Position numbers and translations under genes: made by a program
Source: Amoebidium appalachense
Lineage: Eukaryota > Ichthyosporea
Length of the DNA stretch: 64,000 nucleotides
Direction of reading: 5' to 3'
Assembly: GCA_963693365.1 (NCBI GenBank)
Contig: CAVNZM010000015.1
Span: 2,294,001-2,358,000 of the forward strand
In this document: piece after piece, positions 11,035-22,279 of the stretch
How positions within the stretch are numbered: position 1 is the stretch's first letter
How the letters are laid out: every line of letters starts with the position of its first letter
The notes under the pieces: generated by a model
Seen by the model: the letters and a program-made list of their open reading frames with translations, nothing else
Told to the model about the DNA's origin: nothing
Database searches by the model: none

Positions 11035-14000
11035 TGTAGACGGCATTGGGTACAGTGTGGACCAATTAAGGGGAGTTTAGGGACTGGGTGGTAGGATGTG
11101 GGCACGAAGCAAGCACAAAGGAATAGTGGGGGTTAGTGAGGCTTGAGTGTTAGGAATTGAACATGATGCATGCCTGGGGCCAGCTGAAGGGGCTCAGGAG
11201 TGGCTGGTTGTGGTAGCCTTCTTCTTTTTTGGGGGGGGGGAGAGGGGGGGGGGGGGGGGGGGGGGGGATGGGAGAAGGAAGGGGAGGGTGGGGGGGGGGG
11301 GGGAGGGGGGGGGAGGGGGGGAGGGGGGGGGGGGGGGGGGGGGGCAAATGATAAAGGGAAGAGTGGGGCTGTATAGACGAGGGCAAAATGGAATATGTTA
11401 GGAGACACCGGATGGCTGTTTTGTAGTGCCTGGACGGGGAAGACTGGTGGAGGGACACGGGCCACACAACACGCAATGCAAAGCACAGAATGCATTGGCC
11501 AACCGAGCAAGGAAGGGGGTGGGCTTTTGAGAGAGCAGACATATGGGGCGTGCTGCCTGCTGTGTTACCCAGTTCATATGGTTGGTAGTGACGTACTATC
11601 TGTGCAGGACGATCGTGGGGGCGCTGCCGCCCAAGCACCAGCAGATGGAGGACCACTACTTCGGCCAGATGCCTTCACGCATCCTGGCCACCATTGCTGA
11701 GGCTGAGATCGAGCTGGCAAAGCTGGTACGTTGGCCTGCGCTTCCTTGCACTGAGGGGGAGACCATTGCTGACTTATTGGGCCTCAGGGGGTGCCGATCA
11801 AGACCAGGCACAACGAGGTGGCGCCCCGGCAGTACGAGATGGCGCCCATGTTCGAGGAGGCCTCCCTTGCTGTGGAGCACAACCTGCTGACCATGGAGGT
11901 GCTGACCAGGGTGGCGCACAAGCACGGGCTCAAGGTGCTGTTCCATGAGAAGCCCTTCAAGGGTGTCAATGGCTCCGGCAAGCACTGCAACTGGTCCCTG
12001 GCCACCGACACAGGTGTGTGCATGTGTGCCTGCCTGGTCCTTTCCGTGGGTGCTGACTGGGCCTGCAGGGATCAACCTGCTCAACCCTGAGGCCGAGCCA
12101 GAGAAGAACTTGCGGTTCCTTGTGTTCTGTGCTGCCACCCTGCACGGGGTCCACAGGCATGCCTCCCTGCTGCGTGCATCCATTGCTGCTGCTTCAAACG
12201 ACCACCGCCTGGGAGGCCACGAGGCAATATCCTTTCACGGCCATGCAACGTAGTGTGTGCCTGCATGTATGACTAAGGGATAGCTGGCATTTTCCTAAGG
12301 CGAGGGGTGGTGGTGCCGAAGGAGGGAGGAGGGCGGGGGGGGGGGGGGGGGGGGGGGAGTTGTTATGCATGGTAAGCATTGACATCAGAATGTGCATCTT
12401 GGTAGTGTTGTGTTGTAAGTGGGGGGTAGCCTGCTTTTCCACGTGAATGGCCAGGTTACACATTGGCAGCGGATATGTTGACTAGCATAGAATTAGGGCC
12501 CTTGGCCATATACGGCCCAAAGATAACTTGCAAGGGCTTGCCCGCCTGCCCACCCACTGGCATAGACAGGAATCGTCTAGAGCCTGGGGGGCATTGTCTC
12601 GTACTGTTTCCTTGACCAGACCTACCCGCCCGGCATCATCTCGGCCTTCATGGGTGCCCATCTGAACGGTGAGTGTGCCTGGCATCTATGATGGTAGGCA
12701 TGTGTGTGGGCTGCCGCATGCTGACCCTGTGTGTGTGCAGAGGTGCTCAATGCCGTCAAGGAGGCTAGGCCCGTGCAGCGCGACCACGTGCCCCACATGC
12801 AGTCCGTCAAGGTCAATAAATGCCCCTGCACATGCACACTGGCCCACATGCACTGCCACATGCCCTGGGCCCATTAATAAACCCTGCATGGGCCCACACA
12901 GCTGGGGGGCACGGTGCTGGACGTCAAGGTGTCGTCCCTGCCTGAGATTGCAAGGGACCTGACAGACCGCAACCGCACATCCCCCTTTGCATTCACAGGC
13001 AACAAGTTCGAATTCAGGGCCGTAGGGGCCAAGCAGGTAGGTGGGGCAGGGCACATGCACAGGCACATAGGGGGTTGCATGTGCTGACTGGTATGATGCA
13101 GTCACCGTCCTTCCCCGTGACCATTGTCAACTCGGCCGTGGCTGCATCACTGCAGGAGATGGCTGCAAAGCTGGAGGTATGTGTGGCTGTGGGGTGGCAT
13201 GCATGCTGGGGGGTATGGTGATGGGTGTGGGGTGGCATGCATGCTGGATGGTGGCTGACCCAGTGGGCACAGGCCAAGAAGGGCAGCAAGGCGCAGTGCT
13301 CTGAGGAGGATGTGCTTGCCGTGGTGCGCGAGTACATTGCAGCATCAGAGGTGGGTGCAGCCCCTGCCTGCATGGCTGGTGGGGCATGGGCCTGAGTGTT
13401 TGAATGCAGGCTATTAGGTTCGAAGGGGACGGCTACACGGAGGCCTGGCGCAAAGAGGCAGAGAAGAGGGGCCTACCCATGATCAGAAACAGCCTGAATG
13501 CCATCAAGGAGGTAAGGGTGGTTCCTGGTGTGGGGGCTATGTGGGGTATGTGGGTGCTGACTGGTGGCATAGCTGCTGGCGCCAGCAAACAAGACCATGC
13601 TGACATCAAAGATCGGCATCCTGACTGAGGGTGAGTGCACGGGGGGAGGGGAGAGGGGAGGGAAGGGGGGTGGTTGGGTGGGGGGGAGGGCATGGGCCGT
13701 GTGCTGAGGGGGCAGTGCAGAGGAGCTTGAGTCGCGCTACCACGTGCTGACGGAGAGATACGGCAAGGACGTGCTGATGGAAGCCGACACCCTGCGCTAC
13801 ATGGTCAGACAGTTCATCCTGCCCGCAATCTTCGACTACAGAAAGCAGATGGCTGACGGTACAGTCCATTCCCGGAGGGCCCACTGTGTGTGTGCATGTT
13901 CTAAATGTGTGTGCAGGGATCATCAAGATGCAGAGCCTAGGCGTCAGCACACCCGAGGTTGGGCTGCTGGCCACCGTGTCCGACATGGTGCAGCAGCTGA

Positions 14001-14097
14001 CTAATGCCGTGGATGCTTTGGTTGGGGCTGCTGCTGACGCCCACCAGTTGAAGCACGACCATATCGCACAGGCTGACATGTGTGCTGCAAAGGTGCC

Positions 14098-14157
<60 letters not shown>

Positions 14158-14301
14158 ACATGCGCTAGTGGGGCTGGGTGCTGACAGGGTGTGCAGGTGC
14201 TGCCGGCTATGCATGTAGTGCGGGGCCTGGTTGACCGGCTGGAGGAGACCGTGCCCGACCCCATCTGGCCGTTCCCCAAGTACCACGACATCCTGCTGTA
14301 G
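9430..14301 (+). CDS. GSIII: glutamine synthetase type III
   Basis: Makes glutamine from glutamate, ammonia and ATP; the GSIII form is a large subunit of about 700-750 aa. Eighteen exons join in consistent phase to 2274 nt (757 aa): 9430-9566, 9784-10039, 10109-10236, 10385-10589, 10654-10715, 11608-11725, 11788-12013, 12069-12223, 12620-12668, 12741-12811, 12902-13036, 13102-13176, 13273-13350, 13410-13511, 13573-13630, 13721-13858, 13917-14092 and 14197-14301. Diagnostic GSIII blocks: [93 protein letters not shown] and [20 protein letters not shown]. Metal- and substrate-binding residues in these blocks are intact. No transit peptide is obvious if the ATG at 9430 is the start, but that ATG sits at an acceptor, so an upstream coding exon is possible. 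Intron 8 (12224-12619) has a GC donor; intron 5 is 892 bp with long T- and G-tracts. Confidence 0.95.
14101..14156. repeat. (CA)n microsatellite in last GSIII intron
   Basis: Pure CA run beginning eight bases after the splice donor of exon 17 and almost filling the 104-bp final intron of the GSIII gene. Confidence 0.95.
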
Positions 14302-16002
14302 GCCCACACCCATGCAGCTAGCAGCCACGGTGGCCTGGTGCGCTGCGCCTGCAATGCAAATACATATCATGAGTGCATGCCCGCCTGCCATTGTGCCTGT
14401 GTGTGTGTGATGAGTAGCACCAGCACACTGCATGCTGCAATGTGTGCACATGTGTGAGAGAGGAGATAAATGCTCTTTGGCCGGCATAAACCAAGACATG
14501 TGGACCCACAAGCACAGGCCCAGGCCAACACGACCGTTGATACCACCACAGGCACAACACAGTTGCCCCAATCCATATGCCACTGTGGGCTGGTGGTCAG
14601 AGAGCTTCTAGGGCAAGTGACTGACTGCAGTGGTGGGCATGCAGCTGGCATGTGGACCAGATACCCTGCCAGACGGTGTTGGATGTGCCGTCCACCACCC
14701 AGCCACGAACCATGCATGCATGGCCTGTTTCCTGCCGCCATGGTGTTAGCAGCCAATCAAACAGTGCCCCCATCCACCCCCCGGACCATGTGTACCCCTT
14801 GGCCCAGCACACCGCAACAAATGTGCACTGCACGGGTGCACCACCACTGTGCCGGCAGTGCACGCAAAATTTTAGCATAGCCTGTTGGTGCTGAAAAGTA
14901 CTTGGGCACGTGACTCAGTGGGCTCCTTGTGCTGCCCCGCCCCCCCCCCCCACCACCCACCCACCCCACCCCCCCCCCCCCCCCCTTCCTTCCCCCGCAC
15001 ACACACGCACACACATACAGACACACACACACAGCCCTTCCTTCAAACCTGGCCACACACACGTCTATGTGCGCACCAAAATAGATGATAGTCAACACGT
15101 GTGGCGTCGGTCTCACATTCTCAGCCATGTGTGTTGGGCTCATGCCCTTTGCATGCCGGCTATGAGCATTGTACAGATGTTGCTTGACAGCTTTATGGTC
15201 ACGATGACTTCGTTAATGTGATAACAGGCCGATAACTAACAGCCCCCCCCCCCCCCCCCCCCCCTGCCCCCCAAATATTCTGAACCCTCCCCCCCCTCCC
15301 CCGGCCCAAATTTGAAAGGACTTCAAGCAAACAGAGAAAGCGAGACAATGTCGAATAGCAATACGAATTTGATCAGGCATGATCATCTACAACGGTCTTG
15401 CATGCACGTAGGAGTAACAGGTATGCAACATACACGCAATATCAGTGGAAGATTAAAAATGTTGTTTTCCTTGGCTTCCTTTTAAACTTTGATTGACAGC
15501 CAGCTTTCCGAAGATGTATGGATTACCTGCTAGACTCAATGACTTATGGACCGCTGAAGATGATAAAGGGCGCCCAGGGGGGGGGGGGGGGGGGGGGGGG
15601 GGGTTAGGAGGGATGGGGGAGGGGGGAGGTGGGGGTTGAGGGGTAGAAAAACAGGATAAGGATTCGAATCCGGGCTGCAGAGCCGAAGTTTTGACAGCGT
15701 GGGGTCAGCACCTGACAACGACCTCTAATCATATGCATGTCGGATACATATTCAGCGAGTCCCCACGTATAAGACGGGGGGAAGAAGGGGCGGGCGGGCA
15801 GGGGGGGGGGGGGGAGGGGGGAGGGGGGAGGGGGGGGGAAGGGAGGGGGAGGGGGGGGGGGGGGGGGGAAGAGCGTCAGGAGCTTGGATAATCATGATTG
15901 GTCTATATCACCTACGCCCTCCCTAGGCCTATCTAGCTCCCGCAACAGTCTCATACACGTACGTACACACAGACACAAATACATACACACAGACATAACA
16001 TA

Positions 16003-16050
<48 letters not shown>

Positions 16051-17090
16051 CGCACACACAAACACACATGCCACACGCATCCGGCCCTTTCCCCCGACCA
16101 CTCACCTCAACCCATAGAGAGCCTGCCCACAGCTCCTCCCCCCCCCAAACAACAACAACAACCCCCACCTACCCAACCACACACAGACGTACCACCTGTT
16201 TACCACCACCAATGTGCAGACATCATCCGTGTCAGTGTGCCCGCGTGGAAGTAAGTTTGGTGGGCAGCTGGGCAGCTGGTGGCGGTGGCTGTGGGCTATG
16301 AGAGCACATAATAATTTGCAGCCACAGCTAACCAGCCCCCGTCAGCGATAAAAACCTAGCTAGGCCCCCCCCCCCTCACCCCTTCATGCGCCTGGTTCCG
16401 GACTTACTCCTCCCGCACTTCCCAAAATTAGTAATCCCTCTATGGGTCCTCTGGTGATTAGGATAGCAATTGAAGTAGGAATTTGTTTCTTGAAATCTAT
16501 CGACATGGCGGCCCGTCACAGCATCACAACCCATTAACGAGTTTGCCACGATGATATACTTGCATGCGCATGCACGGCACTGTCAAGTCCCCAATCTGGC
16601 CATGAAATCGAATCCATGGCGTCCGATTTGGCTATCTTAGCCTAGCTTCACTAACAAATCTTAAATTGTTCGCAAAGAATTTCCATTGGTACACCAATAT
16701 TGAACAGTTGGTGATGCATAGTGCTATGCAGAGCCATATGGTGTGTTAAGTGTGCGTGTGTGTGTGGAGGGAGGGGAAACTTGTTTACTCAGTACGCAGT
16801 ATACTTTGAAGACGGTAACACAAAACAGGTTGCAAAGCACACACAAAGGGTGTGTGTGTGTGTGTGTGTGTGTTGGGGGGGGGGGGGGGGGGATCTGAGA
16901 CATCATTTGTCCGCTTTGCTATTATGCTATATTTGGAACTGTTTCAGTCCAGAAAACCGGTACAATGCGCAACATGAAGAATTATGAAGAATCGTGCATA
17001 GGCATGCCAGTGGCTGGCCATGCACAGGCAAGCAATCCTGCCTGGGGATGCACCAAGCAGGGGGCCACACCCGCCATACCACCCATGTTC
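14302..17090. other. intergenic region between GSIII and YIPF, no gene seen
   Basis: Contains the GSIII 3' UTR, C-tracts (14940-14990, 15242-15264), G-tracts (15579-15603, 15800-15870), a (CA)n array at about 16004-16043 and a short TG/G tract near 16850. The remaining frames are short or low-complexity. A B-box-like GGATTCGAATCC at about 15659 on the minus strand is followed by a T-run, but no tRNA cloverleaf can be drawn. Confidence 0.6.
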
Positions 17091-17330
17091 ACCTATGGTA
17101 ATGTGTTGTGCCCCATGCCCACCTATGGTAATGTGTTGTGCCCCATGCCCACCTATGGTAATGTGTTGTGCCCCATGCCCACCTATGGTAATGTGTTGTG
17201 CCCCATGCCCACCTATGGTAATGTGTTGTGCCCCATGCCCACCTATGGTAATGTGTTGTGCCCCATGCCCACCTATGGTAATGTGTTGTGCCCCATGCCC
17301 ACCTATGGTAATGTGTTGTGTCCCATGCCC
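17091..17330. repeat. 30-bp minisatellite, eight units, downstream of YIPF
   Basis: Eight head-to-tail 30-bp units, starting ACCTATGGTAATGTG and ending CCCCATGCCC. The first seven are identical; the last has one C-to-T change. It lies 113 bases past the YIPF stop, probably in its 3' UTR. The near-identity implies recent expansion or active homogenisation. Because 30 is divisible by three, long spurious frames result on both strands. Confidence 0.95.
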
Positions 17331-17442
17331 ACCCAGCCATGCACATAGCAGGGCACATATCTCCATTGATTTAAACCTATTTACAATGGTATTACTGCTG
17401 TCATACGTGAGTGCATACATGCGGGCCATATGGCCGGATAAA

Positions 17443-20400
17443 CTACGCAAAGAAGCTCAGCTTGAAGACCAGGGCCAGCACGACCTGCACCAGGGCCACT
17501 GCCCCCAGCACGGTGTAGGCCGTCTTCTGGTGCAGCCGCCGGATGAACGGCAGCAGGTTGGCAAGCAGTGTCCACGCTGCAGAATACTTATGAGTGCATG
17601 CGCGGTGTGTTCATACGTGCACGTGCACAAAGAAGGGCAAGTGGGAAGCCTTTTCCTCATGGAACGGTGTGCGTTTTTGTGTGATTGGTGTGTGAATGGC
17701 CATGAGGCCGCACGTTTTCGCCCTTTTCTTCTGTGTGTATGTCTCTCTCCCAGCCTGCACGAGTTTGTCCACCTGTGTGTGTATGCAAGCAATCTCTCTG
17801 TCTGCCTGCCCCCCCCCCCCCCCCCCCTCCCCCCCCCCCCCCCCCTCTGGGTGTCTGTCTGCTCTCTCTCTCATTCCCTCTCCAGGAATGTGTACTGTGT
17901 ATGTGTGTGTGCGCGCGTGCCATTGTGCAAGCTGACACTGCCTTCATGGCACGAGTTCTGCTTTGTGTGCCCACGTGTATGTGTGCATTCTGTGTACGGT
18001 GCATGCTTGCCCTTTGCCCTCTGTGCCTGTGTGCACGTATTGTTGCCGCAGGGCCACCTACAGGACATGGCAAAGCCCAGCAGCACCACCAGCCATCGCA
18101 CGGCCTCAGACGGGGCCACACAGATGATCTGCACCCATACACCAGCATTAGCACCCATCCCCCATATCCCCCCCCACCTTTTGGTAGCACACACGGTCAT
18201 GGGGATGTAGATCGACACGCTGTAGCCAAATAGGCACACCATCTCGATCAGCTTGATGTCGGCCTTGACGTAGAACGTCAGGAAGGCCCAGATGGCTAGG
18301 GGGAACTGCAACATATGTCAGCATGCATGGGTCACACCAGGTAGAAACCACCCATGCAGGGTAGAGGAGACAGGGCAGGGTTGCTGGTGCCAAGGTAGGC
18401 AGAGCCCATACTCAGCAGGGAACCATGACATCCAAATCACTCGAGAGAAGACAAATCCTTTGGCCTCACATGTATCATTCAAGGAGCTATGTGCCGGCAA
18501 GGGGACTTATCAGGGTGATGTAACAGTGAACGGGCTTAGTGTGTGCCGGGCAGTGCATATGAGCATAGTGTGTGCCGGGCAGTGCATATGAGCATAATGT
18601 GTGCCGGGCAGTATGAGCATAGTGTGTGCCGGGCAGTGCATACGAGCATAGTGTGTGCCGGGCAGTGCATATGAGCATAGTGTGTGCCGGGCAGTACGAG
18701 CATAGTGTGTGCCGGGCAGTGCATACGAGCATAGTGTGTGCCGGGCAGTGCATACGAGCATAGTGTATGCCGGGCAGTGCATACGAGCATAGTGTGTGCC
18801 GGGCAGTGCATACGAGCATAGTGTGTGCCGGGCAGTGCATACGAGCATAGGGTGTGCCGGGCAGTGTATATGAGCATAGTGTGTGCCGGGCAGTGCATAT
18901 GAGCATAGTGTGTGCCGGGCAGTGCATATGAGCATAGTGTGTGCCGGGCAGTGCATATGAGCATAGTGTGTGCCGGGCAGTGCATATGAGCATAGTGTGT
19001 GCCGGGCAGTGCATATGAGCATATTGTGTGCCGGGCAGTATGAGCATAGTGTGTGCCGGGCAGTGCATATGAGCATAGTGTGTGCCGGGCAGTGCACATG
19101 AGCATAATGTGTGCCGGGCAGTCAGTGCATAATGAGCATAGTGTGTGCCGGGCAGTAGGAGCATAGTGTGTGCCGCGCAGTATGAGCATGGTGCACATGA
19201 GCATAGTGTGTGCCGGACAGTGCATATGAGCATAGTGTGTGTCGGGCGTATGAGCATAGTGTGTGCCGGGCAGTATGAGCATAGTGTGTGTCGGGCGTAT
19301 GAGCATAGTGTGTGTCGGGCGTATGAACATAGTGTGTGTCGGGCGTATGAGCATAGTGTGTGCCGGGCAGTATGAGCATAGTGTGTGTCGGGCATATGAG
19401 CATAGTGTGTGCCGGGCGTATGAGCATAGTGTGTGCCGGGCGTATGAGCATAGTGTGTGTCGGGCGTATGAGCATAGTGTGTGTCGGGCATATGAGCATA
19501 GTGTGTGTCGGGCATATGAGCAAGTCGGGCAATTCAGCATAGAATGTGGCGGGCAGTGCATATGAGCATAGTGCACATGAGCATAGTGTGAGCATAGTGT
19601 GAACCTACCAGGGTGACGTAGCAGTACATGAGGGTGGCGGCAAATGTGACCTTAGTGAAGTCATAGACCCACTGGCCCTCATGCACGATGTACGTGGCCA
19701 GGTTGCCCATCATGCCGATGGTGAAGATCAGGGTCGTGGTCACCCAGTAGGGCCCTGTGCAAATGTCAGTTACAAACACAGCACTGGTATCACCACAACC
19801 ACACAGCCAAAAAGAGCTTGGTCACACCAAACACACCCTCATAAAAGACATGAATGTGATATGTAAATTCCTCGTGACAAAAATAATCAACAGACAAACA
19901 GAGCCCCCCCCCCCCCCCCCCCCCGCCCCCTCTCATCAACCCCCCCCCCCCCAGTTGCCCCTCTCATCAACCCCCCCCCCCCCCCCCCAGTTGCCCCTCT
20001 CATCAACCCCCTCCCCCCCCCCCCCGGCCACCCACAGCATGAAAGGGTTTGTGCAGACACCCGCATGGCCACACATGGCACAAACCCTGCCGCCTATCTG
20101 GACAGTGCACACAGGGGACTTGAGATGACAGAAACCAGCCAGGAGTTAAAAACACATGCACACATCCGTATACACACTCACCAACATGCACACATCCGTA
20201 TACACACTCACCAACATGCACACATCCGTATACACACTCACAAACATGCACACATCCGTACACACACTCACAAACATGCACACATCCGTATACACACTCA
20301 CAAACATGCACACATTAATATGAACGCTCACAAGCATGAACACATCCGTATACACACATACATGCACACACTCGTATACAGACTCAAAAACATGCACACA

Positions 20401-22279
20401 CCCCTATACACACTCACAAGAAGCAGACACACACACCAAGCATACATGTAGGCATCCACCTGCACACAAAAACACAGCCACACACTTGCACGCACACACA
20501 CACACCACACATTCAAGTACGCACGCGGGCACGCACATACATGAACACAAGCACTCAAGCATGCACACGCGCACACGTGCACACACACACACACACACAC
20601 GTACACACACACACCTGCGCTCCAACACAAACAAAGCTAGCAGGGCAGCAAGGAGGGGCATACGGTCCACAACCAAACAGGTACACACCAATTTGCACAC
20701 ATAACACGCCAACAAGCATTCTCCTACCCAAAGGGCGTGGGCAGGCACATAGATACCAGCAAGGACACTCAGCCTAATGAATTGGCACAGAAAATTCAGT
20801 TCCCGCTTTGGGAAGACACGTGCCAGCATACGTCAAGCCGCAAAACAATTTCAATACAGGCAAACACACGTGTGTGTGTGTGCCACACCGCATCCAGGTG
20901 GCCAGCCACGAAAAGAACCTCATCCTTTCCTCCTCCCCTCCTTTTGACATAAACAACACAAGCACACACATACAAAACTCAGCTACTACGCCACCACACA
21001 TGCCCCAACATGCACCCCCAACCCTCCCAGGCACGCACCATACAGGTCGGGGTTGCTTGCCACCGTGTCCAGCAGGCTGCCCCGTGTGGGCAGCATCCCC
21101 ATGGCTATGCGCCTGGTCACCTGCACGGCCTGTCAGGACACACGCACAGCCACCCTAAAGTGCACACACAACAGCACTATGCTCGCACACGTGCGCGCAT
21201 ATCAAAGTAGACAAGGTTACGAAAACACTGAAGTCAACATACACACACACACACATTTGCAGCTTCACTCCTCCTCATCCCCCCCCCCCCCCCCCCCCAA
21301 AAAAAAAAAAAAAAAAAAAAAAAAACACCCCTCCAGTGTGGACGTAGGAACAGCCACAGCACACACACGGATACAGGTGCCTGCCACTGCACACATAAAC
21401 GCAGGCAAACTTGCGCCACACAGCCTCCCAAGCCGGAAATAACTTTCGCACACCGTGATAGGTCGGCTTGCATGATCCTTCCTACCTTCCCCTCCCCCTC
21501 CCTTACCCTTACCCATTCCCGTCTTCCATTCTACTCCAACGAGCCACCCCCCCACAGCCCCGGCCACACCAGCCACCGGCCTACACAACTGCCCCTGCCT
21601 TCCCATTTACACCCAGCAGCCACCCGGCACGCACACTATGCCCACACTGTGCCCACGCTAAGCCGCCAGGCCGCCACTCACATCCTGTGTGTCGACGTCA
21701 CAAAACTGTGCGTAGTAGGCCATGTTCCACAGTGACGGCCCATATGAGTCTCTGCTCTCGGGCTTGAGCAGCCCCGCACCGTCGTCAAACGAGTAGTCTG
21801 CCCTCCCAGTCAGTCCCCCCCCCCCCCCCCCCCTTCCCTTCCCCTGCCCCTCCCCCCCCCCCCCCCCCCCCCTCCCCCCCTTCCCCTTTCACCGCACACC
21901 CACCCACCCACCCACCCACAAGTGCGCACCTGCATGCTGCTTGCACCTGCCGGTGGCCTGTAGGGGGTGGTGCTGCCCGTCAGGTCGCCGAAGTCTGTGT
22001 GCCCCGTCAGCACCCGCCCACCAAGCAGGCCAGAAGGGGCCACAGGGCACATACAGGGCACACACAGGGCACACACAGGGCACACACAGGGCACACACAG
22101 GGCACACACAGGGCACACACAGGGCACATACAGGGCACACGCACCTTTGAACTGCAGCTGGTCTGAGCCCCCCGCCTGCACCCGCCCCCTCTGTGGTCAG
22201 TGAACTGAACCCACACACCCCCTCCCTCCCCGTGCCTCGCACACACCTCAACGTCTATGATCAGATCCTTGCCGGCCAT
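17443..22279 (-). CDS. YIPF1: Yip1-domain Golgi/ER membrane protein (YIPF1/YIPF2 type)
   Basis: Yip1-family protein: a cytosolic N-terminus followed by about five membrane helices; acts in ER-Golgi traffic with Rab GTPases. Nine exons, all phases consistent, 255 aa (human YIPF1 306): 22247-22279, 22145-22175, 21947-21994, 21682-21797, 21039-21120, 19609-19754, 18195-18305, 18062-18128 and 17443-17576. Key blocks: LQFKDFGDLTGSTTPYR near the N-terminus (human LQFEEFGN), YYAQFCDVDTQD (human YYQTFFDVDTYQ), VASNPDLYGPYWVTTTLIF (human IRSNPDLYGPFW), then helices including GNLATYIVHEG, IEMVCLFGYSVSIYIPM and EAVRWLVVLLGFAMS. The exact 5' edge of exon 2 and the donor of exon 3 have in-frame alternatives. 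Intron 6 holds a 1-kb minisatellite and intron 2 an 11-bp repeat. YIPF1 versus YIPF2 cannot be decided. Confidence 0.92.
18538..19590. repeat. 24/29-bp minisatellite filling YIPF intron 6
   Basis: About forty tandem units of two lengths share the core CATAGTGTGTGCCGGGC. The longer unit adds AGTGCATATGAG and the shorter GTATGAG. The long form dominates 18.54-19.2 kb and the short form 19.2-19.52 kb. The array begins within about 10 bases of the exon-6 donor (minus strand). It yields minus-strand frames of 342 and 346 codons that are artefacts. Confidence 0.95.
19905..20640. repeat. C-tracts and 30-bp CA-rich minisatellite in YIPF intron 5
   Basis: C-tracts at 19905-20025 alternate with three copies of a short CTCTCATCAACCC word. 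From about 20157 to 20350 a 30-bp unit containing CATCCGTATACACACTCAC repeats about seven times with drift, then decays into general CA-rich sequence. No gene. Confidence 0.85.
22035..22140. repeat. 11-bp repeat in YIPF intron 2, abutting the donor
   Basis: About ten units of GGGCACACACA on plus (TGTGTGTGCCC on sense) run up to the exon-2 splice donor at 22144. The donor sequence gtgcgtgtgccctg is itself a variant of the unit. Confidence 0.9.

Noticed and set aside
13606-14583. 325-codon minus-strand frame
   Set aside because: Antisense shadow of GSIII exons plus a CA array.
15640-15730. tRNA on the minus strand (GGATTCGAATCC B-box followed by TTTTT)
   Set aside because: No A-box and no acceptor or anticodon stem can be paired.
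17091-17330. CRISPR array
   Set aside because: Units are contiguous without unique spacers, in a eukaryotic genome.
17020-18210. 396-codon plus-strand frame
   Set aside because: Driven by the 30-bp repeat (length divisible by three) and antisense to YIPF exons.
18487-19576. Minus-strand open frames of 342 and 346 codons
   Set aside because: Produced by the 24/29-bp minisatellite; repetitive THYAHMHCPA-type peptide, lies inside a YIPF intron.
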